Part shown: piece by piece, positions 36,000 to 45,152 of the stretch
Numbering within the stretch: position 1 is the stretch's first letter
Layout: the number at the start of each line of letters is the position of its first letter
Source: Sphingorhabdus sp.
GTDB taxonomy: Bacteria; Pseudomonadota; Alphaproteobacteria; Sphingomonadales; Sphingomonadaceae
Reading direction: 5' to 3'
DNA: 64,000 bases
NCBI GenBank assembly: GCA_028279555.1
Contig: JANQNO010000005.1
Span: forward strand, 788,278-852,277
Program-made: the position numbers and the translations under genes
Notes under the pieces: generated by a model
The model's input: only the letters and a program-made list of their open reading frames with translations
Databases searched by the model: none
What the model was told of the DNA's origin: nothing

Positions 36000-36062
36000 A
36001 TCATCGCGTCTGTTTGACCGGGAGAAACCTGAGCAAACGGCGAGAAGGAACAAGGCGCTGTT

Positions 36063-37022
36063 ATGCAGATAATATTACTGGTCATAGGCAGTTTGCTTAC
36101 CATCGGCCTGGTCGCTTTTGCCTTCATGGATGGCAGCGGCAATTCTTCGAAGAAGCGGCTGAAGGCGATGAAGGTGCGCCATTCGGACAGCGCCGATGTG
36201 ATAGTCGAGAGCCAGATGAAGAAGGCGATAGCCGCTCGCAAGCCGCTAGTCTTTACCGAAGGCGCGCAAATGAGCCGGATTGACAGGCTGCGCCTGCGCC
36301 TTGCCCGAACCGGCAAGGAATGGACAATCAAGCAGTATTTTGCCGTATCGGTCGCGATCGTTTTGCTCGCCATCACGATGATCATGTTCAAGGGTGCACC
36401 GCTCTATCTTGCCCTGGCTCTCGGGGTTATGCTTGGTGCCGGTCTACCGCATCTCGCCATCGGATTCTTGATTAGCAGGCGACTCAACCAGTTTACGGCG
36501 AACTTTCCCGATGCCATCGAATTGTTGGTCCGCGGTCTGCGCTCCGGCCTGCCGGTTGGCGAAACGCTCGGCGTAGTTGCGACGGAGATTCCCGGCCCGG
36601 TCGGCGAAGAATTCAAGATGGTCGTAGAAAAAATCAAGATCGGCAAGCAGATGGAAGACGCGCTTCAGGATACCGCCGAGAGGCTGGGCACGCCTGAATT
36701 TCAGTTTTTTGTCATCACGCTGGCCATTCAGCGCGAGACCGGTGGTAACCTCGCAGAAACATTGTCCAATCTCGCGGATGTTCTGCGCAAGCGCGCGCAG
36801 ATGAAACTCAAGATCAAGGCGATGTCATCCGAATCGAAAGCATCGGCCTATATAGTCGGTTCCCTGCCCTTCATCGTTTTCGGACTCGTTTGGTCCGTGA
36901 ACCCCACCTATCTCGGCGGCTTTTTCTATGAACCAAGGCTGATAGTAGCCGGGCTGATCGGCCTCGTCTGGATGGGAATCGGCGTGGCTATCATGGCCAA
37001 AATGGTCAATTTCGAGATTTGA
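36063..37022 (+). CDS. tadB: Tad inner-membrane platform protein TadB (GspF family)
   Basis: A 319-residue T2SSF-domain protein. It has an N-terminal helix (ILLVIGSLLTIGLVAFAF), a central pair of helices near 100-140, the T2SSF domain (FPDAIELLVRGLRSGLPVGETL; ALQDTAERLG; AIQRETGGNLAETL) and two C-terminal helices. With TadC it makes the platform on which the motor ATPase acts. It overlaps or abuts tadC. Confidence 0.93.
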   Translation: MQIILLVIGSLLTIGLVAFAFMDGSGNSSKKRLKAMKVRHSDSADVIVESQMKKAIAARKPLVFTEGAQMSRIDRLRLRLARTGKEWTIKQYFAVSVAIVLLAITMIMFKGAPLYLALALGVMLGAGLPHLAIGFLISRRLNQFTANFPDAIELLVRGLRSGLPVGETLGVVATEIPGPVGEEFKMVVEKIKIGKQMEDALQDTAERLGTPEFQFFVITLAIQRETGGNLAETLSNLADVLRKRAQMKLKIKAMSSESKASAYIVGSLPFIVFGLVWSVNPTYLGGFFYEPRLIVAGLIGLVWMGIGVAIMAKMVNFEI

Positions 37023-37036
37023 TGGGAGCGGCGGAA

Positions 37037-38047
37037 ATGATTTTTGCAACCAGCGCCAACCCCACCTTGTACGGTGTCGACGTCTATTGGGCTGCGACTG
37101 CACTTGCAGCAATAGCGACATGCGCCATGCTGACGGCAATCTACGCGGCTGTTACGGTCAAGGACCCGATGGCGAAACGCGTCAAGGCATTGAATGAACG
37201 GCGCGAGCAACTCAAGGCCGGCATTACCGCAACAACCGCCAAGAAGCGCGCAAAGCTGGTTCGCAAGTCCGAAACGACCGACCGGATGCGGACCTTCCTC
37301 AACCAGCTCAAGGTCTTGCAGGACGATCAGCTCAAGGATGTACAGCAGAAGCTTGCACAGGCAGGTATTCGCCGCAAGGAACTTGCTGTTGGTATCATCT
37401 TCAGCCGGCTGATCATGCCCATCATTCTGGGCGGCGGTGCTGCTCTGTGGATATACGGTATGGGCGGGCTGGCAGACTGGACGCCGCTCAAAAAATTCGG
37501 TGTTTTCGCTGGTATGACGATCCTAGGATACAAAGGCGCTGACATCTATCTCAGCAATCTGGTTGCCAAGCGGACCGATGCTATACGCAAGGGCCTTCCC
37601 GATGCGCTCGACCTGCTGGTGATCTGCGCCGAAGCCGGCCTCACGGTCGATGTTGCGTTCAACCGCGTGGCAAAGGAGTTGGGCCGCGGCTTTCCCGAGC
37701 TTGGCGACGAATTTGCGCTGACTGCAATCGAGCTTGGTTTCTTGACTGAACGCCGCCAGGCCTTCGAAAATCTGGCCTACCGCGTCGACCTCGACTCTAT
37801 GAAGGGTGTTGTCACGACCATGATCCAGACCGAGAAATATGGGACACCGCTGGCATCCGCATTGCGCGTCCTCTCGGCCGAATTCCGCAACGAGCGGATG
37901 ATGCGCGCGGAAGAAAAGGCAGCAAGGCTCCCGGCCATTATGACCGTTCCCTTGATCCTCTTCATCTTGCCGACATTGTTTATCGTCATTCTCGGCCCTG
38001 CGGCCTGCTCGATCAGCGACGCCTTCATCAATGGCGGCGGCGGATAG
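37037..38047 (+). CDS. tadC: Tad inner-membrane platform protein TadC (GspF family)
   Basis: A 336-residue T2SSF protein. The ATG at 37037 has GGGAG 8 bases upstream; an ATG at 37022 overlapping the tadB stop is also possible. Membrane segments lie near the start (ALAAIATCAMLTAIYAAV), in the middle and at the end (VPLILFILPTLFIVIL). The domain carries LPDALDLLVICAEAGLTVDVAF and TMIQTEKYGTPLASALRVLS. A terminator follows 24 bases after the stop. Confidence 0.93.
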   Translation: MIFATSANPTLYGVDVYWAATALAAIATCAMLTAIYAAVTVKDPMAKRVKALNERREQLKAGITATTAKKRAKLVRKSETTDRMRTFLNQLKVLQDDQLKDVQQKLAQAGIRRKELAVGIIFSRLIMPIILGGGAALWIYGMGGLADWTPLKKFGVFAGMTILGYKGADIYLSNLVAKRTDAIRKGLPDALDLLVICAEAGLTVDVAFNRVAKELGRGFPELGDEFALTAIELGFLTERRQAFENLAYRVDLDSMKGVVTTMIQTEKYGTPLASALRVLSAEFRNERMMRAEEKAARLPAIMTVPLILFILPTLFIVILGPAACSISDAFINGGGG

Positions 38048-38071
38048 AATGGCTTGACAGGAAAGATGTGC

Positions 38072-38108
38072 GAAAAGGCGGGACGCTTGCTCCGCCTTTT
38101 CCTTTTTT
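38072..38108 (+). terminator. Intrinsic terminator closing the tad block
   Basis: A 10-bp stem GAAAAGGCGG/CCGCCTTTTC (38072-38081 with 38092-38101) with a 10-base loop is followed by C and six T residues. It separates tadC from the peptidase gene. Confidence 0.88.
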
Positions 38109-38152
38109 GGGGAACTTGACGGGTAACTTCAAAATGACGATGCTGGTGAAAT

Positions 38153-39139
38153 ATGCGTATGTCACCGTCAAACCCGGCAAGAAAAAGGTTGCTGCTTTCT
38201 GCGCTGTCGGCCTTGCTTCTGCTTGGCGGCGGCGGTGCTGCAACGAGCCAGAATAACAAGCAAACCGGACAGGCCAATCGCGGTTACTTCGCAGAGCAGA
38301 ATCGCGACGCCCAGTGGTTTCTTGATCAGCACAGAAAGGTCGTCTCGGCCGTCGATGCCATCCGCCCGGGCCGAAAAGGGCGGGTTGAGGCCTTCGTTGT
38401 CGTGGCAGGTATCGATGCCGATCCTGTCTTCGGCCGGGAAGCCGCGCAAACAGCAAAAGTACTCGAACGCCGCTATGGCGCGAGAGGACGCACCATCACA
38501 CTCGCAGCCGGAAACGGGGCAGGCAAGGCGGCGGCGGCACATGGCTCACCGGCGAACCTGTGGGCAGTTCTTGCCGGGGTTGCTGCAAAAATGAACCTCG
38601 AGGAAGATGTACTCATTCTCTATACCACCAGCCATGGCGACAAAAATGTCGGGATCGTCTACAAGGACGGTGAAAAGGGATTTGGCATGATCAGCCCGCG
38701 CCATATGCGCAAGATGCTCAAAGGCTTGGGTATCCAGCGGAAGATGGTGATGATTTCGGCCTGTTTTTCCGGGTCCTTCATCCCGGCTCTGCTCGATGAC
38801 AATTCGGTCGTGATTACCGCTGCGTCCCCGGTGCGGCCATCATTTGGTTGCAATCCTGGCAATGACTGGACCTTCTTTGGCGATGCCCTGATCAATAACT
38901 CGATGCGAGAGGGATTGCCGCTGAATGCCACAAAAGACATCGCGTTCCGCAAAATTTCCGAATGGGAATTGGGGCACGGTCTGACACCCTCGGAACCGCA
39001 ATATTATGCTGGTAGCAGCGCAAAAGCTTGGCTTGACCTTCTCGAAAAGAAAATGCCCAAGGGTAAGACAAAACCTGTCGGCAAACCGGCAATTGCCGTC
39101 CTGACGAAGCAAAAGCCGGTACCCGCCAAGCAACCTTAG
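38153..39139 (+). CDS. Secreted C13 (legumain-type) cysteine peptidase
   Basis: A 328-residue protein with an N-terminal signal (LLLSALSALLLLGGGGAATS). The caspase-like C13 fold is indicated by EAFVVVAGIDADPVFGREA, the catalytic His161 in YTTSHGD and Cys204 in ISACFSGSF, at the spacing usual for C13/GPI-transamidase relatives. The tail after 290 is Lys/Pro rich. It would act in the periplasm or at the envelope as an asparaginyl or similar endopeptidase or transpeptidase. It follows the tad terminator, so it probably has its own promoter in 38109-38152. Confidence 0.88.
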   Translation: MRMSPSNPARKRLLLSALSALLLLGGGGAATSQNNKQTGQANRGYFAEQNRDAQWFLDQHRKVVSAVDAIRPGRKGRVEAFVVVAGIDADPVFGREAAQTAKVLERRYGARGRTITLAAGNGAGKAAAAHGSPANLWAVLAGVAAKMNLEEDVLILYTTSHGDKNVGIVYKDGEKGFGMISPRHMRKMLKGLGIQRKMVMISACFSGSFIPALLDDNSVVITAASPVRPSFGCNPGNDWTFFGDALINNSMREGLPLNATKDIAFRKISEWELGHGLTPSEPQYYAGSSAKAWLDLLEKKMPKGKTKPVGKPAIAVLTKQKPVPAKQP

Positions 39140-39149
39140 GATCAGGATC

Positions 39150-39698
39150 CTAGCTGGCTTCGGGATCCTTATGCAGCCAATCAGCGTGACGCGGCGCCTT
39201 TTTGGTCTTGCTCCATTCGTCCAGCATGAGCGGTGCAACCCGCTTCAGTTCATCATGCTGATCCTGGGTCCCAATATTGCATGCGAGCTCCAGACGATGG
39301 CCATTCGGATCAAAGAAATAGATCGAGCGAAAAATGCCATGGTAGGTCGGGCCCAGCACGTCGATGCCCTGCGCTTCCAGATGAGCCTTGGCGGCATTGA
39401 GCGCATCCATATCGGGCACCTCGAATGCGATATGCTGCACCCATTTTGGTGTATTCGGGTCGCGGTCCATTTCTGGCTGATTGGGAAGCTCGAAAAAGGC
39501 AATCACATTGCCCCCGCCACAATCGAGAAAGATGTGCATATAGGGATCATACTCGCCTGTCGACGGAACATGATCCTCGCTGAAGGCGGTGGTGAACGCC
39601 ATACCCAGATTGTCGCGATACCAATCGGCCGTTTCCTTCGCATCCCTGCAGCGATAGGCCACATGATGGATGCGACTGAGTTCGAAAGGCAAACTCAT
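39150..39698 (-). CDS. VOC (glyoxalase/dioxygenase superfamily) protein
   Basis: A 182-residue vicinal-oxygen-chelate protein with two beta-alpha-beta-beta-beta units. The metal ligands are likely the His in IHHVAYRC, the His in WVQHIAFEV and the Glu in HRLELACN. It starts inside the last codons of hppD (four-base overlap), so it is made together with the dioxygenase and likely serves aromatic-ring breakdown. The specific reaction is unknown. Confidence 0.88.
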   Translation of the reverse strand: MSLPFELSRIHHVAYRCRDAKETADWYRDNLGMAFTTAFSEDHVPSTGEYDPYMHIFLDCGGGNVIAFFELPNQPEMDRDPNTPKWVQHIAFEVPDMDALNAAKAHLEAQGIDVLGPTYHGIFRSIYFFDPNGHRLELACNIGTQDQHDELKRVAPLMLDEWSKTKKAPRHADWLHKDPEAS

Positions 39699-40789
39699 TC
39701 CGCCGTCTCCAAAACGCCGCGCTTGATCTGGTCGCGCTCGATCGATTCGAACAGCGCTTTGAAGTTCCCCTCGCCAAAGCCCTCATCCTTCTTGCGCTGA
39801 ATAAACTCGAAGAAGACGGGACCGACCTGGGTTTCAGAAAAGATCTGGAGAAGCAGCCGCGGATCGCCATCCTCGGTCGACCCATCCAAAAGGATTCCGC
39901 GTTGCTGCAGTTCAGCGACAGGTTCGCCATGCCCCGGCAATCTCTCATCGAGCATCTCATAATAGGTCTCTGGAGGCGCGGTCATGAAGGGTGTACCCAT
40001 GTCTTTCAAGCGATCCCAACAAGCAACAAGGTCATCGCAGATAAAGGCAATATGCTGGATGCCCTCGCCGTTATAAGCGCGCAGGAATTCCTCGATCTGG
40101 CCGCCACCGGCCTTGCCCTCTTCATTGAGCGGAATGCGGATCTTGCCGTCGGGTGCCGTCATCGCGCGGCTGGTCAGGCCGGTATATTCGCCTTTGATGT
40201 CGAAATAGCGGATTTCCCGGAAATTGAAGATGCGCTCATAGAAGGCCGCCCAATAGTCCATCCGGCCGCCATAGACATTATGCGTCAGGTGATCGATGAG
40301 TTTGAAGCCCGCACCTTCCGGGTTGCGATCGACGCCTTCGAGATATTCAAAGTCGATATCGTAGATCGAGAGCGCGTCAGGGTTGTCAAGCGTTGCATAG
40401 CGATCGACAAGATAGATCAGCGCGCCGCCGATCCCGCGGATCGCGGGAATACGAAGCTCCATTACGCCGGTTTTCGCTTCGACAGGTTCAGCGCCGCGCT
40501 CAATGGCTTCGGCATAGGCTTTCTCCGCATCCTTCACGCGGAACGCCATGCCGCAGGCTGACGGACCATGCTCGGCCCCGAAATATGAGGCGTGGCTGCG
40601 CGGCTCGTAATTGGCGATCATATTGATTTCGCCCTGTCGCCAAAGATCGACATCCTTCGAGCGGTGATGCGCCACATGGGTGAAGCCCATCTTTTCAAAG
40701 ACTGGTTCAAGCAAGCCCTTTTGCGGGGCGCAAAATTCAATAAACTCAAATCCATCGAGACCAAGCGGATTGTCAAACAGGTCAGCCAT
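39695..40789 (-). CDS. hppD: 4-hydroxyphenylpyruvate dioxygenase
   Basis: A 364-residue two-module VOC enzyme of the bacterial HPPD length. It begins [16 protein letters not shown]. The iron ligands are the His in [10 protein letters not shown], the His in [11 protein letters not shown] and the Glu in VFFEFIQRK. It converts 4-hydroxyphenylpyruvate to homogentisate. The ATG follows CCGGAGAAAATA. A palindromic operator lies about 50 bases upstream, and a MarR gene precedes it on the same strand. Confidence 0.96.
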   Translation of the reverse strand: MADLFDNPLGLDGFEFIEFCAPQKGLLEPVFEKMGFTHVAHHRSKDVDLWRQGEINMIANYEPRSHASYFGAEHGPSACGMAFRVKDAEKAYAEAIERGAEPVEAKTGVMELRIPAIRGIGGALIYLVDRYATLDNPDALSIYDIDFEYLEGVDRNPEGAGFKLIDHLTHNVYGGRMDYWAAFYERIFNFREIRYFDIKGEYTGLTSRAMTAPDGKIRIPLNEEGKAGGGQIEEFLRAYNGEGIQHIAFICDDLVACWDRLKDMGTPFMTAPPETYYEMLDERLPGHGEPVAELQQRGILLDGSTEDGDPRLLLQIFSETQVGPVFFEFIQRKKDEGFGEGNFKALFESIERDQIKRGVLETAE

Positions 40790-40838
40790 TATTTTCTCCG
40801 GGAAAAGTGAATCGGGCGCGATAGCGCTTTTGCAAAAC

Positions 40839-40856
40839 TAGTATCAAATGAAACTA
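40839..40856 (-). promoter_or_regulatory. MarR-type operator in front of hppD
   Basis: TAGTATCA-AA-TGAAACTA is an imperfect palindrome with 8-base half sites that differ at one position. TTTTGCAA occurs on both sides (40828-40835 and 40860-40867). On the minus strand a TTGCAA -35-like box precedes it and GATACT overlaps the palindrome as a -10-like box, so a bound repressor would block the promoter. The neighbouring MarR protein is the obvious candidate ligand. This is inferred. Confidence 0.6.
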
Positions 40857-40903
40857 TATTTTGCAAGCCCATAAATGGCAGCCATCGACTTCGCCAGCCG
40901 GCT

Positions 40904-41353
40904 TCATTCCTCGAGTGTTTCTAAGAGATGCCGAAGTTTTTCCAGGGTCGCCGAGAGCCTGTCTGCCTCCCCTGCCCCAAGGACATCGGCAAGCTGAGCC
41001 TCAATGGCGAGCGCTTGGGGAACGATCTCGTCATAGAGCGAACGCCCCTGACCGGTAAGCGCCAGATGGTGTGAGCGCCCATCAGCGCGGTTCGGCGCGC
41101 GGCCCACCAGCCCGCGGTCGACCAACGCTTTCGTCGCGCGATTGACGGTGACCTTGTCCATGGCTGTTGCAGCAACCAGTTCGCGCTGCGTCGCGCTCTC
41201 CATTTCTCCCAGTACGGCCATCAACCGCCATTCCGGAATTTTAAGCCCGAAACGTGTGCGGTAGGAACGTGCGATGAGATCGCTTACCGCATTCGATGTT
41301 ATCGAAAGCTGATAGGGCAGGAATTCTGCTAGCCGGAGCGGAGCGTCTGTCAT
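40904..41353 (-). CDS. MarR-family transcriptional regulator
   Basis: A 149-residue winged-helix regulator. The recognition helix region is TQRELVAATAMDKVTVNRATKAL, here split over two helices, followed by the wing DGRSHHLALT. It lies 10 bases after the TonB receptor gene and directly upstream of the hppD promoter on the same strand, so control of hppD and tyrosine degradation is likely, with an aromatic acid such as homogentisate as possible inducer. Confidence 0.92.
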   Translation of the reverse strand: MTDAPLRLAEFLPYQLSITSNAVSDLIARSYRTRFGLKIPEWRLMAVLGEMESATQRELVAATAMDKVTVNRATKALVDRGLVGRAPNRADGRSHHLALTGQGRSLYDEIVPQALAIEAQLADVLGAGEADRLSATLEKLRHLLETLEE

Positions 41354-41363
41354 GCCCGACTAT

Positions 41364-43556
41364 CTATTGAATTTTATAGCGCAAGCCAAGCCAGATGGTC
41401 CGCGGATATGTGCGCTCGACAATACCGGCGGATGATATTCCTGCCTGAACTTCGTTATTGAAAATATTCTCCGCTCTGAACTCTACCTGCCAGCGTTCTG
41501 CGCCGTCCAGCGTATAACCCAGCCAGCCATCAACAGTCAGCGCGTTATCAAGGCGGCGCGTGTTTCCATCATCCTCAAATTGACCCCCTGTGTAGCGCAG
41601 CCGGGCACCAGCTTTCAGGCCGGGCCGGTCGTCATAGTCCAGGGTAACCGTTGCGGTGTGTTTTGGCACCTGCGCAGGCCGCAATCCGTCCAGCGCTGCT
41701 GCCGCGCCGTTAGCTCTGACCTCGGCATCGACATAGGCGTATCCGGCGCGAAGCACGAAGCTTTCATAGCCAGTATTCATGCCCAGCCCATAAGCGAGAT
41801 CATAGATTAGATCGACCTCAACACCCTTGCTTTCGATGGCATCCAGATTCTGCCGCTGGCGATATACGCCTGCGCCGCTGACAAAACCCACGCCCGGGAA
41901 CAGGCCCGGCCCGCTATCCAGCGTGACATTGGCAATAGCGTTATCGAGCTTGTTCCAGAATGCAGTAACCGAGAGTTCGAAATCGTCGCTATCGCCATAG
42001 TCGAAACCCAGTTCGACGCCTTCGACTCGTTCGGGCTCAAGCAGCTCATTCGCAGCAGTAGCGTCCGCACCGACGCGGAATGGCCGATACAGCTCATTGA
42101 GTGTGGGGAGCCGCCAGCCACTGTATATTGCCCCTAGCAACTTGAACTCATCATTAGGGCCGAGGATTTCTTCAGATTGCCAGGCAAAGCCCGCGCGCGC
42201 TGTCCACTCGGTGCCGCTTCGGTCGGCAAAGACATCATCGCCGCGGATGCTGCCTGGGAAAGGCGCGATCAACTCAATCTCTCGGCGGAAACCATTCGCG
42301 ATCTGCCAACGATCAACCCGGCCGGCCGCTGTTATCGTCAGCCCATCAAATCCCGGCTGCTTCCATGTCAGCTCAGCAAAACCGCCATACGTGTCGGTGC
42401 GCCCGCCGGCATTGCGGTTACGCTGCGGCGTCAGCCCGTTAAAAAAGAAATTCTCGCGGGTCTCTCCAATGGTGCGCCGCCAGTCACCGCCCAGCCGCAG
42501 CTCCCATGCCTCATCCAGCGGCGGGCGCAGTTCGAAGCGCGTGCCCAGGCCCTTAGAGGGCACGCTAAACTGGTCGAGCACGAGGCGCACAGAGTTACGG
42601 TCGCCTGCCACGCTGCCAAAGCGGGTCGAAAAATCGCGCAGCTGCACATAGCCAAGCGCCGACCATTGCCAGTCGCCCGAATTGTCAACGATGCGCAGCG
42701 AGGCGTCAGCACCGCTGTTTTCGTTATTGGAAAAATCGAAACCACGATCGCGTTCATCGATGAAGCCGCGCATGCTCGCCTGCAGGTCGACTTCATCAGA
42801 CAGCGGTAAGACTGCGCGCAAAGCGAGCCCTGCCTGCTCATAAGGTGCGGGCCTGTCGACAAGCCCACGCTGGCTTTCACGAACCGGCGTAAAACCATCC
42901 GAGCGCGCGTAGCTGGCGGAAGCCGAGACATAACCATTTCCGACAAACCGTCCGATTGATGCTCGTGCGTCTATGCTGTTCCTGCTACCATAAGCGGCAT
43001 TGACGGCGGCAGTCTTCTTGTTCTGCAAACTGTCAAATTCGATGATTCCCGCAAGCGCACCCGGGCCGGCAGCCACTTGGCCACTGCCTCTCCTTACCCG
43101 GATACTTGCAAGGTTAAGCGCATCATATCCGGGCCAGCTGACCCAGCCACCAAAAGGATCGGCCTGCGGTACATCGTCCACGAAAAGCAGCGCGCGTGAC
43201 GACGCATTACCGCCCAGCCCGCGCAAGGTGACGCCCTGACTTGTGGGATTGGCTGACCGCGCATCGCTGCGGCGGAACTGCTGGAGCGCTGGAATGTTTC
43301 GCAGCGCATTTTCCAAACGCTGGCCATTCTCCACATCGATCTCTGTAATATTCTCCACATTTTCGCTGGTCGCACTTCGCAGATTGCCGACGACCAGGAT
43401 CTGGCAAGCCACGGGTTCTTGTATCAAGTTGCCCTCATCATCCTCGATTGCCTGTACACAAACATTGCTCTCGCGCGGATTGGCCTGTCCCCAAGCGGGA
43501 GCAGCCATTACCGATGCTGCCAGCAATGGCAGCGCGGGGGCCAACATTCGTGCCAT
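41364..43556 (-). CDS. TonB-dependent outer-membrane receptor
   Basis: A 730-residue receptor. A signal peptide ends near PAWGQA. The plug domain follows (QGVTLRGLGGNASSRALLFVDDVPQ, split about residue 115) with VRRGSGQVAAGPGALAGIIEF, then a 22-strand barrel ending TIWLGLRYKIQ. It has a short acidic N-terminal part rather than a clear signalling domain. Substrate could be iron, a cofactor or an aromatic compound; the tyrosine-catabolism neighbours favour an organic ligand, but this is a guess. Thirty-four bases separate it from maiA. Confidence 0.92.
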   Translation of the reverse strand: MARMLAPALPLLAASVMAAPAWGQANPRESNVCVQAIEDDEGNLIQEPVACQILVVGNLRSATSENVENITEIDVENGQRLENALRNIPALQQFRRSDARSANPTSQGVTLRGLGGNASSRALLFVDDVPQADPFGGWVSWPGYDALNLASIRVRRGSGQVAAGPGALAGIIEFDSLQNKKTAAVNAAYGSRNSIDARASIGRFVGNGYVSASASYARSDGFTPVRESQRGLVDRPAPYEQAGLALRAVLPLSDEVDLQASMRGFIDERDRGFDFSNNENSGADASLRIVDNSGDWQWSALGYVQLRDFSTRFGSVAGDRNSVRLVLDQFSVPSKGLGTRFELRPPLDEAWELRLGGDWRRTIGETRENFFFNGLTPQRNRNAGGRTDTYGGFAELTWKQPGFDGLTITAAGRVDRWQIANGFRREIELIAPFPGSIRGDDVFADRSGTEWTARAGFAWQSEEILGPNDEFKLLGAIYSGWRLPTLNELYRPFRVGADATAANELLEPERVEGVELGFDYGDSDDFELSVTAFWNKLDNAIANVTLDSGPGLFPGVGFVSGAGVYRQRQNLDAIESKGVEVDLIYDLAYGLGMNTGYESFVLRAGYAYVDAEVRANGAAAALDGLRPAQVPKHTATVTLDYDDRPGLKAGARLRYTGGQFEDDGNTRRLDNALTVDGWLGYTLDGAERWQVEFRAENIFNNEVQAGISSAGIVERTYPRTIWLGLRYKIQ

Positions 43557-43590
43557 TGCTCGAAATTCACTTGCGATAATGTCTGCTACC

Positions 43591-44223
43591 TCAATCGGGC
43601 TTCACTGCATCGGGGTGCGCTTTTTGGAAAGCGTCTATTTCATTGAGCGCCGCATCAATACGCACCAGGTTGGGAAAACCATCTATTGGGGTTTTAAATC
43701 GCCGCGCATTGTACATTTGTGGCACAAGGCAAATGTCGGCCAAGTTTGGCGCATTTCCGCCGAACAGGCCATCCGCAGGTGCCATTGCCTCCAGGGCGGT
43801 AAAGCCCTCCACGATCCAGTGGCGATACCAGTCGTCGACTGCGTCCTGTTCCTGACCCAGCTCGTTTTTCAGATATTTGAGGATGCGCAGATTGTTGACC
43901 GGGTGAATATCGGCTGCAACCGCAAGCGCCTGCGCCATTGTCTGCGCGCGCTCGGCTGGGTCGGACGGCAGAAGAGCAGGCTCCCGATGTTTCGCATCGA
44001 GATAGTCGATAATGGCCAGGCTCTGGGTCAGGTCGCGACCATCGATCGACAACATCGGCACAAAGCCCTGCGGGTTGCGTTCCAGATAGTCCGCCTTCCG
44101 ATTTGCGCCTTCCAGCAGATTCCGCGGCACTGCCGTATAATTCATGCCTTTCAAATTGAGCGCTATGCGAACCCGGTAGCTCGCTGAAGACCGGAAGTAA
44201 TCATGGAGAATGATCTCGCTCAT
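43591..44223 (-). CDS. maiA: Maleylacetoacetate isomerase (zeta-class GST)
   Basis: A 210-residue glutathione transferase. The zeta active-site motif SSASYRVRIAL is at residues 12-22, with NPQGFVPML and the C-terminal helix YVGDxx-type segment replaced by PNLADICLVPQMYNARR, which is diagnostic. It isomerises maleylacetoacetate to fumarylacetoacetate with glutathione. Homogentisate dioxygenase and fumarylacetoacetase genes are not in the window. It follows the ABC permease gene by 3 bases. Confidence 0.93.
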   Translation of the reverse strand: MSEIILHDYFRSSASYRVRIALNLKGMNYTAVPRNLLEGANRKADYLERNPQGFVPMLSIDGRDLTQSLAIIDYLDAKHREPALLPSDPAERAQTMAQALAVAADIHPVNNLRILKYLKNELGQEQDAVDDWYRHWIVEGFTALEAMAPADGLFGGNAPNLADICLVPQMYNARRFKTPIDGFPNLVRIDAALNEIDAFQKAHPDAVKPD

Positions 44224-44226
44224 GGC

Positions 44227-45084
44227 TCAGCTCCGCAATTTCCAGCCAGAAACCAGAACGCGGTAGGTGACCCATGCCACCACGATAAGCAACACCGCCA
44301 GAATGATTGCGCCCGTCAGAACATCGGAGTCTGCCCTTCCCAGAAAACCATAACGGAACCCGGAAATGATGTAGAAGAAGGGGTTGGCCTGGCTGATCGC
44401 CTGAAAGGTCGGTGAAAGCCGGTCGATCGAATAGAATGTGCCGGAAAGCAGAGCAAGCGGCGCTATAACGAAATTGGTCACGGCAGCCGCATGATCGAAC
44501 TTCTCGGCCCATATCGATGTCAGAACGCCAAACAGCGCAACGATGGCAGAGCCAACAATGCCAAAATATATGAAAGCCAACGGATGGCTGGGAACGACAT
44601 TCACGCCCGGCCAGAATGACATGGCCAGCCACACTGCAAAGCCCACAAAGATGGCGCGCGTCACTGCTGCTCCCACCATCGCAACGAGCAATTCGGCATT
44701 GGAAAGCGGCGGCATCAGATAATCGACAATCGTTCCCTGCACTTTCCCTACCAGCAAGCCAAAGCTTGAATTGGCAAAGGCGTTCTGAATCATGGCCATG
44801 ACGATCAGCCCCGGCGCGATGAAATCGGCGAATGGTACGCCCAAAATCTGAAACCCGCCGCGACCCAAAGCTACTGTAAAGATTGCGAGAAACAGAAGTG
44901 TGGTTATCGCCGGTGCCCATATGGTCTGCAGCTGCACCTTCATAAACCGCCGGACCTCTTTCATATAGAGCGTTTTAAGCCCGACCCAGTTGACGGCACC
45001 TATCGATCTTTCGCCATAGGCAAGTTGCAATTCGCTTTGCTGATCACCAGATAACATTTGCGGCGTTTTTTGGTGGATAGTCAT
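44227..45084 (-). CDS. ABC-2 type transporter permease
   Basis: A 285-residue integral membrane protein of the ABC-2 family with six hydrophobic segments. The conserved region FIAPGLIVMAMIQNAFANSSF and the C-terminal NPFFYIISGFRYGFLG are typical. Its usual ATP-binding partner gene is not adjacent: upstream lies the divergent gcrA. It starts the minus-strand group with maiA, the TonB receptor and marR. Drug, polysaccharide or lipid export are all possible. Confidence 0.9.
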   Translation of the reverse strand: MTIHQKTPQMLSGDQQSELQLAYGERSIGAVNWVGLKTLYMKEVRRFMKVQLQTIWAPAITTLLFLAIFTVALGRGGFQILGVPFADFIAPGLIVMAMIQNAFANSSFGLLVGKVQGTIVDYLMPPLSNAELLVAMVGAAVTRAIFVGFAVWLAMSFWPGVNVVPSHPLAFIYFGIVGSAIVALFGVLTSIWAEKFDHAAAVTNFVIAPLALLSGTFYSIDRLSPTFQAISQANPFFYIISGFRYGFLGRADSDVLTGAIILAVLLIVVAWVTYRVLVSGWKLRS

Positions 45085-45152
45085 GGTGAATTCGACTATC
45101 GGCTTGTCGCTTGTGCCGCAAGCGGCAAATCAAGATTATATTTGGAGCACGC

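Noticed and set aside
39137..39152. TAGGATC-AG-GATCCTA palindrome between the peptidase and VOC genes as a terminator
   Set aside because: A 2-base loop and no T run on either side; too weak for an intrinsic terminator.
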